A model generated the notes under the pieces. The model had not been told where the DNA came from, did not search any database, and saw only the letters and a list, made by a program, of their open reading frames with translations. The position numbers were made by a program, and so were the translations under genes. 64,000 nt of DNA from Cerioporus squamosus. Lineage: Eukaryota; Basidiomycota; Agaricomycetes; Polyporales; Polyporaceae. Positions 1 through 10,897 of the stretch are shown piece by piece. The number at the start of each line of letters is the position of its first letter. Within the stretch, counting starts at the first letter, position 1. The stretch spans positions 1-64,000 of the forward strand of contig JABYQS010000040.1 in the NCBI GenBank assembly GCA_022592435.1. The letters run 5' to 3'.

Positions 1-343
1 GAAACCTCGCACCCGGTGGTATGAGGCCCAGCTGGCGGAGGACGCACTTGATGAACTCCTTCCTGCAAATGTAGGATGCGCCTCCTTCGGGGTGATGGAC
101 GATCCCGTCGTGCGAGAACAGGAATGCGTCGCCGCTGCGCTTCAAGGATGAAAGTCCTCCAGGTCGCGCCGCATGGCCATGGTGGCTGCAGGGTTTGTGA
201 GCACACGTCTTTCGCGGTGTGAACGCAAAGCAGATAGCGAAGAAGTCTTACAGGTTGTGGATCCCATCGCAGAGAACTACGCGACGTTCGTGCCAACCGC
301 GAGCACTCCGTGGCTTGACGAGGCAGGGAATGGTAGAGTCTAA
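1..343 (+). CDS. 3' end of an unidentified gene entering from the left edge
   Basis: On the plus strand a clean frame runs from base 2 to about 145 and reads as an amphipathic stretch (KPRTRWYEAQLAEDALDE and onward). After probable introns, one of them about 63 nt and ending in CTTACAG near 255, a last exon reads VVDPIAENYATFVPTASTP and stops at TAA 341-343. Composition and the GT-AG pattern suggest the 3' end of a gene running towards the GH71 gene. I do not recognise the family. The minus strand over 1-150 is also open for about 50 codons, so the strand is not certain. Confidence 0.3.
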
Positions 344-640
344 GTGGGTTGCTGTTCCTTGACCGCATGGTGCTGTCTATTATATGTTACTCGCGGGGTG
401 CATGGAGGCCGTCCCGGTCTGGAGGCGAGGTCTTCTAGTGATGGGACTTGCCGTCGCTGGCAAACTTCAAAGTCAAGAAGTTGAATTGCCGCGCTCGGTG
501 CTTTCGCACGCTCGGGTTTGTGTTTTCGCTGCTCTCTCCGCACCCTAAGCCCTCTCCCGATAGCCCAGGAATCGTCTTCTCGACAGGAACAGGCATATCA
601 AGGCGGAAATTAAAGCATCGGGACCGCAGTGGATGTCTCG
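344..640. other. Intergenic region upstream of the GH71 gene
   Basis: I see no supported gene here. Short open frames on both strands show no recognisable motif. It probably holds the 3' UTR of the left-edge gene and the promoter and 5' UTR of the GH71 gene. No clear TATA box was seen. Confidence 0.4.
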
Positions 641-2663
641 ATGCCGCAGAAGCTGGTGGTCGCCCAGTTGAGTATTCCCTATGCTCAGAACAGCTTCATT
701 GACCAATAACCGACGTTAACCACACAGCTTCATGGTAGGCAACACATATGTAACGGGTCCTTCGAAGTGAATTCGAGCAGGCGCAAGGGCTGACATTGAT
801 CTTCAACAGCCGTACACGATACACGAGTGGAAGGAAGATATCGTTCTGGCAGCTGCTCGGGGAATGTGTGTAACCGGCCTTGCTGTTTCTGCGCGATATC
901 GCCTGGGCTAACCCACGGCTACGGAATACCCAATCAGCGATGCCTTTGCCCTCAACGTGGGCCCGGAGGATTGGCAATATGAATCCGTCGCCCTGTGCTA
1001 CGCTGCGGCCCTCGAGCTGCAAACGCCATTCAAGCTCTTCATATCTTTCGACATGACGTACGTACTATGTCTTAACCGTGGAAGAGGATCTGCAGGAGTC
1101 ATTTAATTCGCCATGCGGTCGTCTCCGGTCTCCGTTCCTATGCTTCTTGGAACCCACGACCGAGGCGTTCTCCGCTCTTAGCGTGACTTTGTCATTGAGC
1201 TCAAATCTCACGTGCTCTGTGAATCAATATGCAGAACGATCCCAGGGAGCACAAGACAAGACGTCCATCATCTGCGCAAATACCTGACTGCTTATGCGCA
1301 CCACCCGCACCAGCTGCTGTACCACGGCAAGGTCCTCGTCTCGACGTTTGCGGGGCAAGATAGCTTGTTCGGACACGCGACGGTTCAGGAAGCGTGGCAG
1401 TTCGTCAAAGAATCTCTGGAAGACAAGGCTGCTCGGGTGAGCGGAATGAAGAAGCGCATCTGATAAATGTGCAGTGCTGACTGGAAGTTCACAGATACAC
1501 TTGATTCCGTCCTTCTTCATGGACCCTCGCCGTTATCCGCATATCACCGCCATGGACGGCTACTTCAATGTGAGAAACCGGATGGATTGGCATCGATGAC
1601 TTGCTGAGCATTGTTTCTCATCGCAGTGGAACGGGTCCTGGCCTATACACCTGACAGTCGACTCACCGAGAGAAGAGGTCGAGTGTGCGAAGCTCGATAC
1701 CGACCGCCACCACATCCACCACCTCGGCGGCCGCACCTTCATGGCTGCTGTCTCCCCGTGGTTCTTCACGGTATGACCTCATCTCGAGCACATGTGACAC
1801 CTAGGTCGTTGACGACGACATCGCATGCAGCACTATGGTCCAAAGTCATGGAACAAGAACGTGCGTGTACCCCATTGTTCCGCGCCGCTATGTAGTGTCC
1901 GGTGGTTCACAACGTGCACTTGGGACAGTTCATATACCGCGGAGATGACTGGCTCTTCGTCAGACGATGGACCCAGCTCATTGCGATGCGCGACCAAGTC
2001 GACATTGTGCAGATAATATCCTGGAACGGTGCGACTCTTGGCCCATGATCATCTTGCGGGATTGCTGATATTGGTTCGGACACACCTTAGACTACGGCGA
2101 GTCGCACTACATCGGACCCATCAAGGGCGCACAACCGCACTCCGAAGCCTGGGTCGACGGCTTCCCGCACGACGCCTGGCTGGACCTAAACGAGCACTTC
2201 GCACACGCATTCAAGAACGGCGCATACCCGCCTATCGAGCGCGATCGCATCTTCTCGTGGTCCCGCCCGCATATTAAGGTTGCAGAAGCGACTGACGACA
2301 AGGTCCCGCGGCCGGCTGGCTGGCAGCTGGTACGTATCCAGTACCCAGCTTCGGAAGTTGATGTGAACCTCTGACACGGTGTCGTAGACCAATGACAAGT
2401 TCTGGGTCGTCGTCTTCGCTACGGCTCCTGGAGAAGTTCGCCTGTTAGGGGCGAATGGAGGCCACGACGGACGATCTTGGTCCGTGAAGAAGGGTATGAC
2501 GACCCTTTCCCACCCGATGACTGCGGGCGGGGGTATGAAGGCGACGATGTTGCGCCGTGGCGCCGTGGTTGCCGAGTGCGCTCCGACTCATGACGAGTTC
2601 CGGGTGCACGAGAGGCCACGAACGTACAACTTCAACGTGTTCGTAGCAGCATCTCCAAGATAG
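641..2663 (+). CDS. GH71 alpha-1,3-glucanase (mutanase-like)
   Basis: This is a predicted endo-acting alpha-1,3-glucan hydrolase of glycoside hydrolase family 71, which degrades fungal cell-wall alpha-glucan. Spliced exons give the family landmarks in order: KLVVAHFMVGNTYPYT near the start, GIDAFALNVGPEDWQ, FKLFISFDMT, the run HGKVLVSTFAGQ, IPSFFMDPRRYP followed by the MDGYFN/WNG junction, AAVSPWFFT, HYGPKSWNKN, then DYGESHYIGPIKG and a beta-rich C-terminus ending at TAG 2661-2663. Introns are short except the one ending near 1232 (about 170 nt). The initiator at 641 (MPQKLVVAHF) puts the catalytic domain at the very N-terminus with no visible signal peptide. An upstream signal-peptide exon is possible but was not found. 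The reading frame appears intact throughout. Family call confident, exact 5' end uncertain. Confidence 0.85.
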
Positions 2664-2824
2664 ACACTGTATAAGGTACATGTGATGTGAGCCATCGCTA
2701 ATAACTTATTATGACCCTAGGAGCACAACGACAAAGCGAGAGACAACAGTTGCTGCACCAAGGAACAGGCATCGACCCACTATACATGTAGGAATACATC
2801 TTGCATCTTCTACTCTGACTCGGC

Positions 2825-4739
2825 TCAAGGCGTCGCACGACCCGGCCACCTATATACCGTGTTGTTAGTGCCTCGCAGCTGCGTTACGGAGACTAGACCT
2901 ACCTGGGGTACAACGAACATTCACGGACGGTATACCGCTTCGCGAGCCATGCCAAGAAACGCTGCAGGACGGTTGAATGTGGATTCGACGCGGATGGACG
3001 AATGCGCTCACCTCGACACCGAGACCGTATCCTCCATGCTCGCACGTTCCGTACTTGCGCTGGTCGGTGAACCAATAGTACGGCGCAGCATCGATGCCTT
3101 CACGCTTGTACGCCGCCAAGAGCTCCTGCTCGTCCGCGATCCTCATCGAGCCGCCGACGATCTCGCCGACGCCAGGCATGAGCAGGTCGCAGCTCTCCGT
3201 GAACGTGTGGCCGCCCTCGCTCTTCATCTTCTTCATGTAGAACGCCTTGAGCTCGGCGGGGAAGCCGTACAGGAACACCGGGCGCGCGAGGATGTCCGTC
3301 ATCTTGCGCTCTGCGGCCTCCGCGATGTCGTCGCCGACCTTGTGCTCGACCATGACCGGGTTGCCCTGCTCGTCCTTGATAACGTTGCCGTCTGCGTCCT
3401 CGGCCTCGTGCTTGATGTCGTGCTCGTTGAGCCACTTGATCGCGTCGACGTAGGAGAGGCGGAGGAACGGCCGCGCGGGCGCCTCGAAGCCGGGGTTCAG
3501 CTGCTTGATGAGTGCAGCCGAGGTCGGGTCCTGGAGCAGCCTGTTGACCGTCTCGCAGATGACGGACTCGAGGTGGTCCATGAGCTCGTCGAACGTGATG
3601 AACGCAAGCTCGCTCTCGAGGTGCGTGTACTCGCTCAGATGCCGGCGCGTGTGGCTGTTCTCGGCGCGGAAGCTTTCCTGCACGCAGAAGACATCGCCGA
3701 GAGAGGGCAGGCACGTCTCGAGGTAGAGTTGCGAGCTCTGCGTAAGGAAGGCAGGCTGGCCGTAGTAGTCGAGCTTGAACAGCGTCGCTCCACCCTCGAC
3801 CTGGGTCTGTACGAGACAGGGCGGGGTAACCTCGGTGAGGTCGTGCGACGTGAGGGTGGAGCGGAATGCGCTGAGGAGGGCAGAGCGAAGCTTGAGCGTG
3901 GCCGATGCAGTCTCGCCGCGAAGAACCAGATGCCGCAGGTCGGCCTGGATTGACGGGTCTGATTTCTGAACGCAAACGGTTGAGCAAGCTATGTACCATC
4001 AACACCAGATACTTACCTCGTTGAGCCTGTTGGTGAATGCGTCTTCGCCTCCCGGTGCTGCGCCGAGCACCCTCCAATAGTCGACGACCAGTTCATGGCC
4101 GCCTGGGGCAGTCTGGCCTTCCGGAACCACCTTGAGTGTCCCGACGACTTCGATTGTTGATTCAAGCGTGAGTGTGAGTGCCTCGTACGTCTGTGCGACC
4201 TGCCCAGACAGGATGCACTGGAGGTAGCCGGTACCGTCTCGGAGGACGATGAATATGATCTCCTTCTGGTCACGAAGACGGTGCACCCAGCCAGAAGCCT
4301 TGACGCGTTTTGTCCTCAGAAGTGTGAGGTTGCCGATCTTCGCCTACAGGGCATACGTTCGATGGATGTGGGATACGAGGTCGTGAGGACATACCTTCAC
4401 CGCAGCCGGCAAGCTCGGGTCCTCCTGGAGCACGATCTTCTTGCTCTCCTCTAGCTTCTTCTCTTTCCTCTCTCGCGCCTCCGCCTTCTCCTTTGCTTCG
4501 CGCTCGGCGAGCTCCTCAGCCTTCTTGCGCTTCTTCTCGATGCCGTCCGCGCCCTTCTTCGCCTTCTTCAGCGCGGACTGGGTGGGCTCTTCGTACGTGC
4601 CCGACGCATCCTTGCGGATCACGTACGAGCCCTCGGGGTGGCTGTAGAGGGCGAACGCGAGGGTCTGGTAGGGGGCTTCAGGTGTTCCCTTGCCTGTCTC
4701 GTCTGAGCCGGCGGACTCATCGACGTGAATCGGAGCCAT
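2825..4739 (-). CDS. Asparaginyl-tRNA synthetase, cytosolic
   Basis: This is a class IIb aminoacyl-tRNA synthetase that charges tRNA-Asn for cytosolic translation. The five inferred exons are 4395-4739, 4017-4343, 3012-3965, 2903-2961 and 2825-2849, all with GT-AG introns of about 50-55 nt. The N-terminus is a Lys/Glu-rich extension typical of eukaryotic AsnRS. It is followed by an OB-fold anticodon-binding domain (ASGWVHRLRDQK, FIVLRDGTGYLQ), then the catalytic core with motif 2 (FRAENSHTRRHLSEYTHLE) and motif 3 (GYGLGVERFLAWLAKRYTV). The last small exon supplies the conserved ending YPRWPGRATP. Two large open frames overlap it: an antisense one at 2859-3953 and a same-strand shifted one at 3100-4077. 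Both are shadows of this gene. It is divergent from the Erv2-like gene. Confidence 0.95.
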
Positions 4740-5177
4740 GGTGTGTGGTATGTGGGTTTTGTCTGGCCTGGACCGCTCTTTCCCTGTTCTTTTATGCTAG
4801 TTAGACGAGTCAGGCGTGAGGGCGATGTACTAGATGGTGGTTGTGACTCACGAAACGGATGCAGTTCAACAAACCTGTTCTCCTTAACTTTAGCAGCCTT
4901 CAAAATCCGATAAAGCTCTCGGCTTATCTACGCGAGATTTCCGGTGGACTGTCTATTCGCAGCCAGTCAGTTACAAGCCCCATACTCAACCTAGTACGAT
5001 CTACATAGTCCACCTACACGAAAAGGCTCGCGGCGTGGGCGCGATGGCGACCAGCGTCGAGGAGTCGGCAGGCAGCGCGCGAGATCGCGACTCTACTCGC
5101 GATCTCGCCGCCTCGCGACCTCGCGAAGTCAGACGCACGCGCGCGCGCCTCAGCAACGCACCTTCTCTGCTTCCGCC
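4740..5177. promoter_or_regulatory. Divergent promoter between AsnRS and Erv2-like genes
   Basis: These 438 bp separate two divergent housekeeping genes and should contain both promoters. No TATA box is obvious on either side. The right half is strongly CpG-rich, with repeated TCGCGA words around 5075-5130 and a perfect dyad (separate entry). It looks like a TATA-less, CpG-dense bidirectional promoter. Confidence 0.5.
5079..5108. repeat. Perfect 12-bp inverted repeat with 6-bp loop
   Basis: GCGAGATCGCGA at 5079-5090 is exactly reverse-complemented by TCGCGATCTCGC at 5097-5108, with CTCTAC between. Further TCGCGA/CTCGCGA words follow up to about 5127. It could bind a dimeric factor or form a hairpin in the 5' region of the sulfhydryl oxidase gene, about 70 bp before its ATG. 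Confidence 0.8.
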
Positions 5178-6025
5178 ATGATCACACGATTCAGCAAAAC
5201 ATTTCTGTTCACTATCTTCGCGCTCGTATGTCGTCTGACTCGGAGCGTTGGGTGCTGAAGGTTTGACCGGTCGTGTCCTTAACAGTTCCTGCTGGGGTCA
5301 CTTGCGCTGCTACACCCGCCATCCCGGACATACGTCGACACATGGACCGGCGACTTCTTCGGAGAAGGTGGCTACATTCCCCCCTCACCGGCGCAGGGAG
5401 TTCAAGGGAACGTGATCATGCCAAAGCTTGGCAATGCTACTGCGAAGTGAGTCAGTTGCTTCACGACGGGGCTACAGTCCCTCATGCCGTGATAGGGCGG
5501 AGTTGGGTCGAGCGACATGGAAACTCATGTGAGTATCTAAAGTCTTTGCTTGTTGGAGGTGCCTTGACAAACTATCAGGCATACTATGACCCTACGATTC
5601 CCCGAGGAGCCGTCACAAGATGAGCGCGACGCGCTCAACAACTACTTCCATCTCACATCGCGGCTGTATCCTTGTGGAGAATGCGCCGCAGAATTCCAGC
5701 TTCTCCTCAAGAAGTACCCGCCTCAGACATCGTCCCGACGTGCGGCTGCCACTTGGTGCGTCTTCCCGTCTCCTTGTTCGCCACATCTCCTTCATGCAGC
5801 ACTCTTGCCAGGCTGTGCTTCCTGCACAACCAGGTCAACGCTCGTCTCGGCAAGGAAGAGTTCGACTGCGCCAACCTTGATGCTACCTACGACTGCGGGT
5901 GTGGCGATGAACCTCTTGGTTCCTCGACAAGCGGCTCTGCCAATGATCCCATGGATCTCGAGCACGACCCAAGCAAAGACAAGAAGGCGCAGGGACTGGT
6001 GAAGGGCGGTCGGGCGGCATCATAG
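5178..6025 (+). CDS. FAD-linked sulfhydryl oxidase, Erv2-like
   Basis: This predicted flavoprotein thiol oxidase of the Erv/ALR family passes electrons from protein thiols to oxygen and so drives disulfide formation in the secretory pathway. Exon 1 (5178-5225) encodes a hydrophobic N-terminus (MITRFSKTFLFTIFAL) that continues into exon 2 as FLLGSLALLH, giving a signal-anchor like Erv2 rather than a mitochondrial Erv1. The domain then shows the ELGRATWKLMHTMTLRFPE helix, the catalytic YPCGECAAEF (CxxC), the family motif WLCFLHNQVNARLG split by an intron, and a C-terminal pair of cysteines (FDCANL, YDCGCG). It has five exons and about 208 residues, normal for Erv2-like proteins. The stop is TAG 6023-6025. 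Short tail after the last Cys is low complexity. Confidence 0.9.
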
Positions 6026-6382
6026 TGTCGGTGAGCGAGGATCAGTGTGCTCTCTCTTGCTTTCCGGTGATATGTCTTGGATGGTCGGATTATTGTACGA
6101 GTGTGCTTATAGATTTAATGGGCAGCGAGCTATTTCCACTTACCGTCCAAATGCCTTCCTGCTCATCCTCGTCGGCAGCAACGACATACGCTTTGCGCTT
6201 GACCTTGCGTTTCCTTGCCAACATCCCTGGCGAGCCCACTCTGGCCGACTCCCAGACGAGACGCGGCCAGCCTGCTGTGGACTCAGGACTTCGCATCTAA
6301 CTCAAGATCTAATCTAATCTTTCCTCATCTTTGATCGGCAAGATCTAATCTTTCTCTACCTTTTACCACCACAACGCAAAGG
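6026..6382. other. Intergenic region between Erv2-like and DPH5 genes
   Basis: No supported gene. A 68-codon minus-strand frame (6090-6296) includes a basic-acidic stretch (LARKRKVKRKAYVVAADEDE) that could be chance or a relic. Near 6300-6350 a short imperfect direct repeat of AGATCTAATCT occurs two to three times just upstream of the DPH5 start. Confidence 0.4.
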
Positions 6383-7469
6383 ATGTTCTACATCATCGGC
6401 CTCGGTCTGTGCGATGAGAAAGACATCACTGTGCGCGGCTTGGAGGTGAGGATTGAATGAGAGTATATGTTGTGTCATCACTTAACCCCCTGCAGGCCGT
6501 AAAGGGGTCATCGCGGGTATACCTCGAGGCTTATACAAGCATCCTGATGATACAGAAGGAGCGACTGGTCAGTTCGTTGTCGTTGCGGCTGAAGCCTCCA
6601 CTTACCTATGGTGTAAGGAAGCGTTCTATGGGAAAGAGCTAATTGTGGCAGATCGCGACATGGTTGAGACCGAGAGCGACGAGATTCTCCGCGACGCAGA
6701 TAAAGAGGATGTCTCCCTGCTCGTCGTTGGCGACCCCTATGGGTAGGCACTTCCTTCTCCGTGGTTTTAAACGCGCTCAACGACTGCATCAACAGGGCAA
6801 CGACACATACGGACATCGTGCTCCGTGCACGATCGCTCAACATCCCGACTCGGATTATCCACAATGCGTCGATCATGAATGCGGTGGGGGCGTGCGGATT
6901 GCAGCTGTACAACTTTGGACAGACAGTCTCCCTCGTGTTCTTCACGGAGACGTGGAAACCAGACAGCTTCTACGACCGCATCAAGGAGAACGTGGACCTC
7001 GGCATGCATACGCTCGTCCTGCTCGATATCAAGGTCAAGGAGCAGAGCGAGGAAAACCTTGCAAGGTCGGTCTCTTCCCACCACTTTCCGTGGTGGAGCA
7101 CTGAACGCAGATGAACCATGCAGGGGAAGGAAGATCTATGAACCACCACGATACATGTCGATCACCCAGGCGGTCTCGCAGCTCGTCGAGGTGGAAGAGA
7201 GTCGACAAAGCGGAACGCTTGCCCCCGACTCGACGCTGGCAATCGCGCTTTCCCGGGTCGGTGGCGGGCCGGAGGAACGCGTCGTGGCAGGGACGCTCGC
7301 AGAACTCCTCGCAGCACCCCCGGAGACGTTTGGCGAGCCGCTGCACAGTCTGGTGATCGTCGGCAAGCGGCTGCACCACCTCGAGGTCGAGTACGCGGAG
7401 AGCTTTGCACTGAACAAGGCGACGTGGAGGGACGTGGCGCAGCGCGTGTACGGGTGTGCGCTGGACTGA
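6383..7469 (+). CDS. DPH5: Diphthine methyl ester synthase
   Basis: This SAM-dependent methyltransferase catalyses the multiple methylation step of diphthamide synthesis on elongation factor 2. Spliced exons give the diagnostic N-terminus [20 protein letters not shown], then [77 protein letters not shown] and [14 protein letters not shown], and a final exon starting [16 protein letters not shown] and ending LDLE-free at TGA 7467-7469. Four introns were inferred, each in frame: after GLE, after KERL, inside DPYG and after NLAR. The length of roughly 285 residues is normal for the family. It is convergent with nothing close and stands alone. Confidence 0.95.
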
Positions 7470-8681
7470 ATGGGCCTGACGGTGTGGTACGTTCAGGGGT
7501 GGTGCCTACCAGCGTCCTGCTGACCGTCTATGTACCTTCTGCACAGTAAGACGCGGATCGTCAAAGGGGTTCGCAGTAGCATAATAGGCTGGGAAGTCGG
7601 GTGTCCACCCATCCTCACACGGTGAGGCATGGTTATCACCAGTACGCGATGGCATCTGCCAGGAAGACGCATTCCGCTATGACACCAGATTACCGCTCTA
7701 TCGGCCAACGCAATCATCAGACGGACCAGCAGGGCTGCATGCTCAAGTCGCGCGTCTTCTCTTCTAAGTCTGCCGCTCTGCCCGAGAAGACCGAACGCCC
7801 CGACTGGGCATCTTCATTGCTCCCTGGACTATGTGAGCTCGACGCATCGAGGGCACGACTCGGAGAAGCGAAGCCGGGTTACTTCTCCAGATCCAACCCC
7901 CCGCTCAAGGACACAAGGTGGGTCTGTCAGTCACGTTCTGTCTGTACCCGCAACTTTGGGAAGTAAGTGTACGCTGAGTATAACGAGAAGGAATCGTTCG
8001 ACTGCTGAGCGCTGAGCACTCGCTATCTGCGCTTTCACAGGCTGGATTCCGGCGGGGACATAGGCGTGTACATATTGTGGACGTGGAGTTGGGACGGGCT
8101 CGGAGCCGTAGCTGTCCTCGGTCTACGATGCCGGCGGTACGTTTGGGGTTCGCCGGAACCCACAGAGGCATAGCGCGACCGCGCTCGGGGATCTCGGCGA
8201 CGGGTACTTCCACTCATGGAGAAAGCTCGCAAACGCGGCGCCGAGAGAGTTGAAGCAGGTTCCCGAGGCTTCATCTGACGAGGGTCTTTCTGCTGCAGTA
8301 ACTGCGCAGCGTAACTCAAACACGCCACCCTGGTGCTCCTCCGCTGCGGCATCAATTCGACGCTCTTCAAGGGCTGACTCGGCCTCACACAACACATCGC
8401 ATGCTCGAAAGGCTTACCAGGGGCTCTATAAGCCCGCCTGTGAGAAAGATCAGAGGTACTATGACGAAGTCCAGGAACGCGGAGGTAAAGGACAAAGCGC
8501 CGCTGAGTGTGGCAAGCCATCGGATCGGCTTGTGGCAGAGATCTCGAGATGATCGCATTTAGATGGCGCGCACGAGCACCCGGCCTCTATAAAGCCCTCC
8601 GCGTCCGGGGCACGCGTATCTCGCCCTGCTTCCCCACACCATCCACCATCGGGGTCCAGGTTCAACAGCAGCAGAGTGTCT
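7470..8681. other. Gene-poor stretch of about 1.2 kb
   Basis: Several short open frames on both strands (for example 7601-7966 and 8250-8552 plus, 8035-8520 minus) show no family motif and no consistent splicing. The right end contains the core promoter of the F-box gene (TATAAA at 8588-8593). The rest may be an eroded gene or plain intergenic DNA. Confidence 0.4.
8588..8593 (+). promoter_or_regulatory. TATA box of the F-box gene
   Basis: TATAAA lies 94 bp before the ATG at 8682 and 223 bp before the one at 8811. With initiation about 30 bp downstream it would give a 5' UTR of about 65 nt for the first ATG. Confidence 0.4.
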
Positions 8682-10514
8682 ATGCCCTCCATTGCCAAAC
8701 GGCCCCGCACCAAGGTTGACACGGTGGGTCGACTGTCTCTCTTCATTACCCAAGGCGCTGTGCTCAGAGACGCATGCGATAAGCAGGAATCGCGGTCCAC
8801 ACGACTGGGAATGTCCGCTCAGAAGACGGGAGCGGCGGGAACGCTGCCCTTGGATGTACTGCCATTGATTCTGGAGCATCTCTCTGATCGGCGGGAATTG
8901 TGTACTTGTGCACAGCTTTCCAAGGCATTCCACCATGCCGCCACGCCGCTCTTGTACCGTACGCTCGACGTCCGCGTCGTTACCAAAAGGAAGTTACAGG
9001 TAAGCAGCGTGCCAGTGCATTTGGAAGGTCATGCTCATGACTGGTTCGGATGGATGGCTGACTTCAACGTCCCCTGTAACGCAGACGGCTATCGTGGTCC
9101 ATCCCTCTACCACGATACTGCAAAGACCAGATTATGCCAAGTATGTCCGACATGTTCGAGAGAGCGGTACGCCGTCCTTGAGATCCAGTCTGCCAATGTT
9201 CTGAACCCTCCCAGGTGCTGTCGGGCTATACAGACCGGACCTCATCGAGGACTGCCGAAAAGCGCTGAGGCTCTGCGTTAACCTCGAGGGGTTCACCTGG
9301 AGCGACGACACAGCAGAGGGCAACAACGAGCGCGACTTCGCTGCCTACCTCGACATCCTGCGTACGCTGCCCGTGCGTGAGCTCGTCATCCGGACGTTCT
9401 ACGGGCTCTCGGACGACGTCTGGGAAATGCTGCAAGGCTTCACGGGTCTCCGCAAGGTGTCGATCTGGTGCATGGAGGGCAAGCCGCGCATCCTGCAAGG
9501 GTGGTCCGAGAAGCTTGGCGCGAGCCTCACGCACCTCGAACTGGGCGTCAGTGCACTTTCTCGCACGCCTCCGCATGACTGTACGTCCTGATCACGCCGC
9601 TCTCGTTCGCGCATGCAGCGCTGTTCAGGTGTTCCCGCCTCGATCCTCATTTCAGTCCTCTCGCACCTCCCGCGCCTCCGTGCGCTGCGCCTCAAGGGCG
9701 CGCCCTCGTCGGCCATCCTGGAGATCCTCACGTTCCTCCCACAGCTCGTCACGCTCGACACGGAGTTCTATGGCGCAGCGTTCTCGAGATACGACGACGT
9801 GCCGGCCGCGAGCCTCAAGGAGCTCACGGTGCGCACGAGCTCGGTGCATCTCCAGGGATTTCAGCAGCTGTGGACGTGGATCCGCCGGCTCACACCTAGA
9901 CCGAGTCTGGAGTCCTTCACGCTCAACGCTTTCTCGACACAAGGAGAAGCCCTCGTCCCGCGCGGGTTCATCCTCGATATGGCCAATATACACAAAAACA
10001 CCCTCCGCCATTTCACGGCCGACTCAACGCAGATGACGCTGGCAGACATCGAATGCCTCTGCACGGTCTTCCCGTTGCTGGAGACCGTGTCTTGTTCGAC
10101 ATTGTTTGCGCCGGAAGGGGTGAGCAGCAGATGTTCACTTCATTAGCGGCAGGTATGCTAACTGTTTGATTGTGGCATCACAGGCGCACTACGAGGAGGT
10201 CGTCGCCAAAGCCAACAACCTCCGCGAGATCAGGATGAACATGAACAACTGGATGCCTTCGAACAAGATGGACTCGGCGATGTACTCGGAAGCGGTGCGG
10301 AAGTCGATGCTTCGCGAGGGATCTGTCCTGCGCGTCGTCGCTCTTGGATACATCATCTACCAGGTATGTCACCATTCACGTAGCCCTTGTTGAGTTACGC
10401 TGACCGAGTCTGCCCTGACGTACAGGGCAGGTGGGTGTACAGAAGGCGGAAGATGGGACGCACCGCGTCGAGTTCGACATCGCGTGCAACGTCGTGCAAG
10501 ATCTGTGGGACTAA
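8682..10514 (+). CDS. F-box/LRR-type protein
   Basis: This is a predicted substrate-recognition subunit of an SCF ubiquitin ligase. The F-box-like segment is near the N-terminus (LPLDVLPLILEHLSDRREL, CAQLSKAFHHAATPLLYRTL). Leucine-rich repeat-like segments follow (RTLPVRELVIRTFYGL, LPRLRALRLKG, LPQLVTLDTEFYG, ASLKELTVRTSSV). The last exon ends VGVQKAEDGTHRVEFD...DLWD at TAA 10512-10514. Introns were inferred after KRKLQ, after RESG, near 9580-9620, after APEG (10121-10182) and after IIYQ. The initiator is either 8682, which fits the TATA box at 8588, or 8811 (MSAQKTG), which gives a leader more usual for this class. The target protein cannot be read from the sequence. Agaricomycetes have large families of such genes. 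Confidence 0.75.
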
Positions 10515-10897
10515 ATTAGTCACAGGCTACTTCCTCATGTGTATTTGCGTTGTAGCGGGTGGGACATGCAAAAACAGCCGCTATATATTTATGCAGACAT
10601 CCTAGAGCACGATACGTGACCTCGCGATTCCTCTACTTCACGTCAACCGTCATGCCGAAGTTCGAGGAACGGTCAGTTTGTTGAAAGCTTCATGTCTGTG
10701 ACCTGGAGGGTAGTGCTGATGACCCGTAGCAGGTGTGCAACCCTATGTAGTAGATACATCCCTACTTGTAAGACATTTCGGACCTGAGGAGCGAGAGGTG
10801 ACTCTCCATCTTCGTCTCCCACCTGTGGTCTCATTGCTATCGGACGTACACTACCACCGTACCGAACGTCACCCTTCTGCCAATTTGCGAACCCCAA
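10515..10897. other. Convergent intergenic region
   Basis: This lies between the 3' ends of the F-box gene and the polygalacturonase gene. I see no gene or repeat. It probably holds the two 3' UTRs. Confidence 0.4.

Noticed and set aside
1..160. Minus-strand frame at the left edge
   Set aside because: Open for about 50 codons, but the plus strand gives a better composed frame and a continuation to a stop at 343 through plausible introns.
2859..3953. 364-codon plus-strand open frame
   Set aside because: It is antisense to the AsnRS catalytic exon, whose motifs 2 and 3 are clear on the minus strand. Its Val/Leu/Arg-rich composition is that of a shadow frame in GC-rich coding DNA.
3100..4077. 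325-codon minus-strand open frame
   Set aside because: A shifted frame of the AsnRS exon, Arg/His/Pro-rich, with no motif.
6090..6296. 68-codon minus-strand frame with a basic-acidic segment
   Set aside because: Too short, no splicing signal pattern, no recognised domain, and located between two genes in a 357-bp spacer.
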